Position numbers and translations under genes: made by a program
NCBI GenBank assembly: GCA_022510445.1
Contig: JAFLTN010000005.1
Span: forward strand, 1-46,738
Direction: 5' to 3'
Origin: Muribaculaceae bacterium
GTDB lineage: Bacteria > Bacteroidota > Bacteroidia > Bacteroidales > Muribaculaceae
DNA: 46,738 nt
The notes under the pieces: generated by a model
Database searches by the model: none
The model's input: only the letters and a program-made list of their open reading frames with translations
What the model was told of the DNA's origin: nothing
Part shown: positions 18,406 through 24,493 of the stretch, in pieces
How positions within the stretch are numbered: the first letter of the stretch is position 1
Layout: the number at the start of each line of letters is the position of its first letter

Positions 18406-19206
18406 ATGACTGATTCTGATCTCAAAATCTGTATGCTCCCTCTTGAAATTTCCTGGGGTGAAAAGAAAAAAAATTTAGAAAATCTTGAAAGGGTGGTTTC
18501 TCAAGTTCACCCGGAAACAGATTTACTGATTCTGCCGGAAACATTTTCCACAGGGTTCCCATCAGGCAACAATAAAGAGGACATACGTCTCCTGGCAGAA
18601 AGGAATACCGGGCCCACTATAGACTTTTTAAAAAGAATCAGCAAGGAAAGAAATTTTGCTATAGCCGGAAGCTTTATTGCAGATTCCGGCGGACTGTTCT
18701 ATAACAGATCTTTCATTGTGGAGCCGTCGGGCGACGAATACTTTGCCGATAAACGTCATCTCTTTTCAATGGGGGGTGAGGATAAAGTTTTCCGACCGGG
18801 TGTCACCAGATTGAAAGCAAGATTCAGGGGCTGGAATATAGCAATGATAGTGTGTTATGATCTCCGTTTCCCTGTTTGGTGCAGGAATATAGACAACGAA
18901 TATGATCTACTTATCGCAGTGTCGAACTGGCCAAAGGTGAGAATAGATGTCTGGAATACGTTGTTAAAAGCAAGAGCCATAGAAAACTCAGCTTATGTAT
19001 GCGGAGTGGATTGTAAGGGTATTGACTTGAACAACCATGAATATGATGGAAGTTCTCATGTTTTTGATTTCGTCGGTAGAAATATAACAATCAAAATTGA
19101 TGAAAGCGGACTGCTTTACGCAACCCTTTCAAAACAGAAATTGGTTGACTTCCGGAAAAAATTTCCTGTGTTGAAAGATTCAGATATCTTTGAAATTAAA
19201 ATATGA
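18406..19206 (+). CDS. Carbon-nitrogen hydrolase, omega-amidase (YafV/NIT2-like)
   Basis: Cytosolic nitrilase-superfamily amidase of 266 residues. The catalytic triad is visible as Glu45 (LPETF), Lys116 (DKRHLF) and Cys150 (CYDLRFPVW). The LPETFSTGF and CYDLRFPVW contexts are those of omega-amidases such as YafV/NIT2. These hydrolyse alpha-ketoglutaramate or alpha-ketosuccinamate to the 2-oxoacid plus ammonia and so repair dead-end transamination products. Substrate is inferred from these motifs only. It is the last gene of a three-gene unit, and its 3' end overlaps the opposing NlpC/P60 gene by 11 bases. Confidence 0.9.
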   Translation: MTDSDLKICMLPLEISWGEKKKNLENLERVVSQVHPETDLLILPETFSTGFPSGNNKEDIRLLAERNTGPTIDFLKRISKERNFAIAGSFIADSGGLFYNRSFIVEPSGDEYFADKRHLFSMGGEDKVFRPGVTRLKARFRGWNIAMIVCYDLRFPVWCRNIDNEYDLLIAVSNWPKVRIDVWNTLLKARAIENSAYVCGVDCKGIDLNNHEYDGSSHVFDFVGRNITIKIDESGLLYATLSKQKLVDFRKKFPVLKDSDIFEIKI

Positions 19207-19801
19207 TTCTTTTGGCACCTACAAAACGTTTGCCGTAATATCCCGAATTATTATCGATTTTTATTCCGCCTGAAGTGCTTGCATGGATAAATGAGAAAGT
19301 ACCCTTCTCATTGTCAGCTGAAACAACTATACCTACATGTCCAATCCTTCCGGTATTGCTGTTCCTTCCTGTAAAAAAGACAAGATCTCCAGGTTTCAAC
19401 ATATTTTTTTCTATCGTTTCTCCTTGTGTAAACTGATCCCGTGAGGAAGCTCCTAATTCATAACCGAACTGTTTATAGACATAGCCAGCAAATCCGGAGC
19501 AATCGAAAGAATTCGGGCCCTTACCACCGGATCTGTATCTCTTTCCCATGTGGCTTCTGGCTTCGTTCAGAAGGTCGATAATCATTTCTTCTGCCTCAGT
19601 TAATTTATCTGAAGATCCTTCTCTTCCCTCAAGTTCAAGACGGAAATATTCTTGGATTACAGTTTTATCGATTTGAGATTTGGAATTAGCCAAAAGTTCC
19701 TGATGTCTTTTCTCATGCCGATCTTTCAGGGACTGAGTCTGGGCAAAGGAAGGCGTTGCAATTAAAAGAGTTAACGATATTATGAGGGGCTTTACTGACA
19801 T
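19196..19801 (-). CDS. Secreted NlpC/P60 cell-wall hydrolase
   Basis: Cysteine peptidase (C40 family) that cuts peptidoglycan stem peptides, 201 residues. The signal peptide ends near SFA (residue 20). A charged linker leads to the NlpC/P60 domain (about 75-200). The catalytic residues are Cys101 in FDCSGF, His155 in GHVGIV and His173 in FIHAS. Only one domain is present and there is no SH3b repeat. Activity against D-Glu-diaminopimelate bonds is inferred from the family. Its 3' end overlaps the convergent amidase gene by 11 bases, and it is divergent from the giant AlbA_2 gene. Confidence 0.93.
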   Translation of the reverse strand: MSVKPLIISLTLLIATPSFAQTQSLKDRHEKRHQELLANSKSQIDKTVIQEYFRLELEGREGSSDKLTEAEEMIIDLLNEARSHMGKRYRSGGKGPNSFDCSGFAGYVYKQFGYELGASSRDQFTQGETIEKNMLKPGDLVFFTGRNSNTGRIGHVGIVVSADNEKGTFSFIHASTSGGIKIDNNSGYYGKRFVGAKRIIF

Positions 19802-19831
19802 TTTGGGTTAATCAATCACTCGTTATATTTG
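19802..19831 (+). promoter_or_regulatory. Candidate promoter of the AlbA_2 gene
   Basis: TTTG at 19802-19805, an 18-base spacer and TATATTTG at 19824-19831 fit the Bacteroidetes consensus. The start site near 19838 would leave a leader of about 200 bases before the ATG at 20039. Confidence 0.5.
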
Positions 19832-19863
19832 CAAATTTACTTAAACATCAACACGTAAACAAT
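19832..19863 (-). promoter_or_regulatory. Candidate promoter of the NlpC/P60 gene
   Basis: On the minus strand TAAATTTG (complement of 19832-19839) is a perfect -7 box, and ATTG (complement of 19860-19863) stands 20 bases upstream as a degenerate -33 element. This box directly abuts the plus-strand -7 box at 19824-19831, so the two divergent promoters overlap face to face. Confidence 0.5.
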
Positions 19864-19873
19864 TGAAAATAAT

Positions 19874-19905
19874 ATGTTAAAACTTCTTTTAGCATATTTT
19901 AACAT
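19874..19905 (+). repeat. Inverted repeat in the AlbA_2 gene leader
   Basis: ATGTTAAAA (19874-19882) and TTTTAACAT (19897-19905) form a perfect 9-bp inverted repeat separated by 14 bases. It could be an operator or an RNA hairpin. A second, looser repeat, AAATGAC (19957-19963) with GTCATTT (19995-20001), lies further down the same leader. Neither is followed by a T-tract. Confidence 0.5.
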
Positions 19906-20038
19906 TAAAATCATATAACAAAGTGATGGCTAAAAAGATTGAGTTAATTATTTTTAAAATGACGATAGTTTCCCTCTTTTTAGCGAATTTTGAAGTCATT
20001 TGAAAAATTTTATCTAACATTAAATAAAAATAAAGAAA

Positions 20039-23000
20039 ATGATTTCAACAGACCTGAAACAAGGCGGTTCATATGCCTTTGAAGTTTTAAAAGAACAGTC
20101 GGCCGGCAAGTATTATAAAGTTAAGACAGATGATAATTTAGAATTCTCTATTCATAAGTTTCGTTTTCAATATCATCAACCTTTACCTGATTATATACAG
20201 TGTTATGTAAAATCACTTTATCCGCTGGCTTTAGGACAAGATATATCGGTTCATATAGCTAATTTTTATACAGAAGGAGAAGAATACAGTTTTATAGTTA
20301 AAGACATTATCGGGGATTCCTCATCTCAATATGAACTGGAGGATGAACACGGCTTACGGTTTAAATTATCTAATTCACCGGTACCGTTAGCAAAAGGTAC
20401 ACGTATAAGATGCCGGGTCATTAAAATCAAAGATGCTTATGTGAATCTAAAATACGTAGTATCGTTAGGCACAAAATTTATTCTTGAATTTCATACTATA
20501 GAACAATGGATGAAGCTTCTTGGATTTAAAAAATATCATGCCAATTATTATAATAAGCTGCTAACAATAGTGCCTGAACTACAACCGGCTTTACTTAAAT
20601 ATCAGAACAGAGTGCCGGGGTGGACACTTGATCTGCTTCAAATATGTTCAAAGAACATTACTGAATGGATGACTGCTTCGCGTGATGACCTTCATTCTTT
20701 AAGAAACATTTGTGACCGATTGGAATTAGGACGAAAACTCGCTTTATATATGCTTGAAGAGTCTGATTTTCTGAGGTCTTGCAGTCTGGAACATAGATAT
20801 TTACTTCAAGGTCGGCTTTCAAACTATGTTGAACATTTCGAACAGTATAAACTTGCAGCCTCAATGATTATTGAAAGGAGGCATGAGAATTTTATCGATG
20901 AAATGTTCAGCCGGTTAAAAAATGCCGGTTATCTATATAAACCTTCACGTCAGATCAGGATCATGATGACTATTCTCCGATTGCGTCCGGAACTGATAAA
21001 CAGCAGAATGGGAGAACTTTTTGAGGCTCTGCATAACTGGGATATTTCAAACTGGCAGTCTGAACCCTTCAGATCAGCTCTTGTGCACCAACTTCAAATC
21101 TTTATTGAAGAGAATTACGGCAAGGTTAATCTTTTGCCGGCAAGTGATTCAAGCAATGACAACAAGGTTATCAGCAGAATGATTATTGCCATTGCCATAC
21201 AGAGGCTCCTGACTAATGAAAGCGACAATCTCGATTTCAATCTCAACAGGGCCATGCTTTACAGATATATTTCCTTCCTGAATCCATCTGATGTAAACAA
21301 CCTTCTTGAAAAGGCCATTGTTGCTCTTCTTGGTCTTGAAATTGCAAATGAGTATATCTGGACCGATACGGAACATCCAACTTTACTTTTTATAAAATGT
21401 TCTCATCCTTTACCTCAAGATGAAGAAAGAGACACTATTGTCAAATCTTATATCACCTCTAAGGTTGAACTTCAGTTAAGTTCTGACAAGATTCATATCA
21501 TAGGTGCAGGTGCTGATCCGGAAACGACAGTTGTACCTAACAATATGTTCGATTGGATGAATCCTACCATTTCTCTCGCTGATGAAGTCGGTTTCTCCAA
21601 TACTAAAAAAAGCAAGGATCTCAATACCCTCAAAGAAAGCTGGGACAATATCGCCTGGTCTTTGTTCGGAGGGGATGAATCAGCCGGGCTTCATATAGAA
21701 AAGCATTTTCCCGATGAAGGAGATGAAGTCAATGTGATAATAGATGATGTTAAAATCTTTGATTCAGTCCATGAAAAGAAACGCCTCCAGTTTCATTGTA
21801 CGATTCATGATGAGTCTTATTACGGGGAAGGCTGGATGCCATGTGATTCTTACCATATGATCAGCTGGCTTACCTACAAAGACATCCCCGGTAATTATGA
21901 CGGGAAATTAGACTTCGCATGTGATGAAAAGGGAGACCATCTTGAATTCCTTGCCAATGTCCATGTGAAAAATGACGGCACTCTCGAATTCAGCATGAAG
22001 ACCCAGATAGAGGATTATCTGTTAGAAAACAGCTATCCCGGCATGGAGTCAATAGCAGTTGTCACATATTTCGACCGAATTAACAATGCCTGGCTTTGTC
22101 TAAGTGAAACAGGAGCCACCTATAAAGTAGCATGCGATGAATCTACTGATGAATTAACCGAAGGGACTCTTGTAAGGGTTAGATATATTGAACCGGACCG
22201 ATCACTTTCAACTCCACAATTTTTTATTGGTGAGCTATCTCCGGATCAGAATGACATACCTCCGATCATAAAAAAATCGGAATGTCTGAACAATCTGATG
22301 CAAAATCTGGGAAACCCTGTTATTAATGAACAACCTTATCAGGTGATGGAATCAGGACAGGTTCTTTCAAAACAGGAATTGGTAGAGCTAATCTATATTC
22401 TGCAACGCAGAGCCTTCTCTGAGCCTGAGTATATTAAAGCTTACAACTATTTAGGATTCGCCACTTTATTGTGTAGACTTGCCGAGGAAAAAATAATGCT
22501 GAATAAAATTGAGGCCCATATGCGTCTCCTGGAATTCCTTCAGGATTTCAGCAGAAACCGAAGACTGGATTATAATCTTGTAGATGAATTCGAAGAAAGA
22601 GTGCAACACTCTCCAATGCTGGAACGCCTTTACACAAGAATAAAGATTGTTTCAGACATTGAATCTAACCAGAACACTCCATGGCTTTGGGAAATCAGAC
22701 AAAATCCGAGGAACGAGACCGAAGGTAAATTGGCCTCACTGGTATTGTCTTATAATATGCTTCCTAAAGAATTGGAAGAATCAAGAAAGCAGATTCTCAA
22801 CGAAATTTCATCTCTTCTAAACATAAATAACGCCATATCGACTACAAAATATTATGGAGATGAATCTCAAACTGTAGAATTTAAGAGCAGTATGGTCTAT
22901 ACGGCCAATTCCGGCACTCGTCCTGATCCAAAGGCCCAAATGACTGAATTAACTGAAATAATCTGCAGTTTTATGAATGCAAAAGGAGGGAAACTATATA

Positions 23001-24118
23001 TAGGAGTTAACGATTCAGGTTATGAAAACGGTCTTGATGATGATCTTACATATAGAAAAAACCGGGGCAAGAAAGCTACTATTGATTCAATGATTGTCGA
23101 TTTACAGAACTATCTTGACAGGACTCTCCCCTATCATGCTAAAGACCATTGGGAGATTTCTTCAGACCCGGAATCTAAGAAAGGTGTCATCATTGTAGAC
23201 GTCAAACCGGTCAGAATTCCGGTAGAATTAGATGGCATTATCTATGTGCGTTCAAGTTCCACAACAAAACCTCGTTTAGGTGAGGAGCGAGAAGAATTCA
23301 TTAAAAGCAGAGAACATAATTATAAGATACTTATGGCCTTATGGGGGATTACCGAGAATGGTAATCAATCCGAGAATGAGGAAGATATCAATAATGAAAA
23401 GAATTTATCAGGCGAATCCGGAAATGAGAATGAAAAGTCAAAGGAAATTATTGAGGATAATTCTGAAGTTGAAAACGATCTCACCGAGATAAATTGTATT
23501 TCAACAGGCAGCCATCGGCGTAATGTCCTCCACGATTATGAAGATAATTTTGTCACTCCGTTTCTTTATATATATTTCAATAAGGAGAATTCTTTTCATA
23601 CCTCATCAGAAGATCTATATATAGATCACCGGCACAATCCTGAAGATTGCAGACTGGCACTCTCTATCCTCGAAAACGAAAGGAATGACAATCTTATCAT
23701 CACCTACGAAGATTCAAGCGTAGCCATAATTCCCATGAAGGATATATCAAATTTATCTCAGAATCAGAATTTCAGATTAAATGAAAAGAAAATAAAATGT
23801 GTCAACGTGGGATCGGACTCCGATTATATACTAAGTGTGTTGAAGATCCCTTCCGGTTCATTATTTTATAGACTTGATAAAATTGGCAATTTCGTTCATG
23901 CAAAAAACCTTACAGACACATCAGCTGCACTTTGCACTCTGCCTCACAGTTTAATAATTCAAGAAATAATCCATCCGGAAAGGCTAAGCTTTTATGAGAA
24001 AGATGCTAAAGACAGAGAACCTTCATTTTATGGTATTCCTGTGCCAATTGGAGATGGGACACTTACTAAAAAGGAAAGGATCAATGAATTACTCCGTCCC
24101 TTGATTTCGGAAGAATAA
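20039..24118 (+). CDS. Giant orphan protein with C-terminal AlbA_2 (Schlafen-AlbA) domain
   Basis: A 1359-residue soluble protein without signal peptide or membrane helices, whose overall function I do not recognise. Residues 1-140 look like two tandem small beta-barrels (S1/cold-shock/OB-like, e.g. FEVLKEQSAGKYYKVKTDD). Residues about 145-480 are helical. Residues about 555-745 again look like two beta-rich, OB-like modules, and 760-940 are helical. An AlbA_2 domain (about 940-1080) follows with its two hallmarks, VEFKSS (E947) and NAKGGKLYIGVND (980-992). An acidic Asn/Glu-rich linker (about 1103-1155) and a further globular end complete it. AlbA_2 domains bind nucleic acid and in Schlafen relatives cut tRNA/RNA. 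A role in RNA or DNA metabolism is therefore inferred, not shown. No ATPase motif is visible. It has a long structured leader and lies just upstream of two tRNA-Gln genes. Confidence 0.8.
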   Translation: MISTDLKQGGSYAFEVLKEQSAGKYYKVKTDDNLEFSIHKFRFQYHQPLPDYIQCYVKSLYPLALGQDISVHIANFYTEGEEYSFIVKDIIGDSSSQYELEDEHGLRFKLSNSPVPLAKGTRIRCRVIKIKDAYVNLKYVVSLGTKFILEFHTIEQWMKLLGFKKYHANYYNKLLTIVPELQPALLKYQNRVPGWTLDLLQICSKNITEWMTASRDDLHSLRNICDRLELGRKLALYMLEESDFLRSCSLEHRYLLQGRLSNYVEHFEQYKLAASMIIERRHENFIDEMFSRLKNAGYLYKPSRQIRIMMTILRLRPELINSRMGELFEALHNWDISNWQSEPFRSALVHQLQIFIEENYGKVNLLPASDSSNDNKVISRMIIAIAIQRLLTNESDNLDFNLNRAMLYRYISFLNPSDVNNLLEKAIVALLGLEIANEYIWTDTEHPTLLFIKCSHPLPQDEERDTIVKSYITSKVELQLSSDKIHIIGAGADPETTVVPNNMFDWMNPTISLADEVGFSNTKKSKDLNTLKESWDNIAWSLFGGDESAGLHIEKHFPDEGDEVNVIIDDVKIFDSVHEKKRLQFHCTIHDESYYGEGWMPCDSYHMISWLTYKDIPGNYDGKLDFACDEKGDHLEFLANVHVKNDGTLEFSMKTQIEDYLLENSYPGMESIAVVTYFDRINNAWLCLSETGATYKVACDESTDELTEGTLVRVRYIEPDRSLSTPQFFIGELSPDQNDIPPIIKKSECLNNLMQNLGNPVINEQPYQVMESGQVLSKQELVELIYILQRRAFSEPEYIKAYNYLGFATLLCRLAEEKIMLNKIEAHMRLLEFLQDFSRNRRLDYNLVDEFEERVQHSPMLERLYTRIKIVSDIESNQNTPWLWEIRQNPRNETEGKLASLVLSYNMLPKELEESRKQILNEISSLLNINNAISTTKYYGDESQTVEFKSSMVYTANSGTRPDPKAQMTELTEIICSFMNAKGGKLYIGVNDSGYENGLDDDLTYRKNRGKKATIDSMIVDLQNYLDRTLPYHAKDHWEISSDPESKKGVIIVDVKPVRIPVELDGIIYVRSSSTTKPRLGEEREEFIKSREHNYKILMALWGITENGNQSENEEDINNEKNLSGESGNENEKSKEIIEDNSEVENDLTEINCISTGSHRRNVLHDYEDNFVTPFLYIYFNKENSFHTSSEDLYIDHRHNPEDCRLALSILENERNDNLIITYEDSSVAIIPMKDISNLSQNQNFRLNEKKIKCVNVGSDSDYILSVLKIPSGSLFYRLDKIGNFVHAKNLTDTSAALCTLPHSLIIQEIIHPERLSFYEKDAKDREPSFYGIPVPIGDGTLTKKERINELLRPLISEE

Positions 24119-24145
24119 GATGGTAATAATTTTAGCAATCTTAAT

Positions 24146-24176
24146 TTTGATATTTGAATAAAATGATATAAATTTG
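24146..24176 (+). promoter_or_regulatory. Promoter of the tRNA-Gln pair
   Basis: TTTG at 24146-24149, exactly 19 bases, then TAAATTTG at 24169-24176 give a perfect Bacteroidetes promoter, with the first tRNA beginning 34 bases after the -7 box. It lies 27 bases after the AlbA_2 stop codon, so the tRNAs need not depend on that gene. Confidence 0.8.
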
Positions 24177-24210
24177 CATCGAAATTGACAGGGGCTCCTG
24201 TCTGTAGATT

Positions 24211-24281
24211 TGCCTTGTGGTGTAATGGTAGCACACCGGATTCTGGTTCCGTTTGTGAGAGTTCGAGTCTTTCCAAGGCAA
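24211..24281 (+). tRNA. tRNA-Gln (anticodon CUG), copy 1
   Basis: A 71-base cloverleaf. The acceptor TGCCTTG pairs with CAAGGCA and the discriminator is A. The D arm is GTG/CAC with the GG pair in the loop. The anticodon loop TTCTGGT gives anticodon CTG (reads CAG), and the T arm is GAGAG/CTTTC with loop TTCGAGT. The 3' CCA is not encoded. The outermost anticodon-stem pair (C27 with T43) is mismatched in both copies. Identity as Gln follows from the anticodon. Confidence 0.93.
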
Positions 24282-24296
24282 CATAAAAGGGATTAT

Positions 24297-24367
24297 TGCC
24301 TTGTGGTGTAATGGTAGCACACCGGATTCTGGTTCCGTTTGTGAGAGTTCGAGTCTTTCCAAGGCAA
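24297..24367 (+). tRNA. tRNA-Gln (anticodon CUG), copy 2
   Basis: Identical in all 71 bases to the first copy and only 15 bases after it. Identity extends slightly beyond the gene (one base upstream and ACAT downstream), as expected of a tandem duplication of about 75 bases. The pair is followed by a terminator, so both are probably cut from one short precursor. Confidence 0.93.
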
Positions 24368-24373
24368 CATTTT

Positions 24374-24405
24374 GAGGTGCCAAATTTGGTGCCTCATCTC
24401 TTTTA
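24374..24405 (+). terminator. Terminator after the tRNA-Gln pair
   Basis: GAGGTGCC (24374-24381) pairs with GGTGCCTC (24388-24395), two of the eight pairs being G-T, around AAATTT, followed by ATCTCTTTT. It separates the tRNAs from uvrA, which begins 89 bases later. I see no fully convincing promoter in that gap. Confidence 0.65.
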
Positions 24406-24493
24406 TTCATATGACCTTGACTTTGGTGCAAAATTTGCTCTAATTTTTTTGGCGTGGCTCTCAATATATTTATTATAAGGTCCAATTTGTGAA

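Noticed and set aside
24119-24410. Integrase attachment site or genomic-island edge at the tRNA-Gln pair
   Set aside because: The only repeat is the tandem tRNA itself; there is no integrase gene and no displaced tRNA-end fragment elsewhere that I could find.
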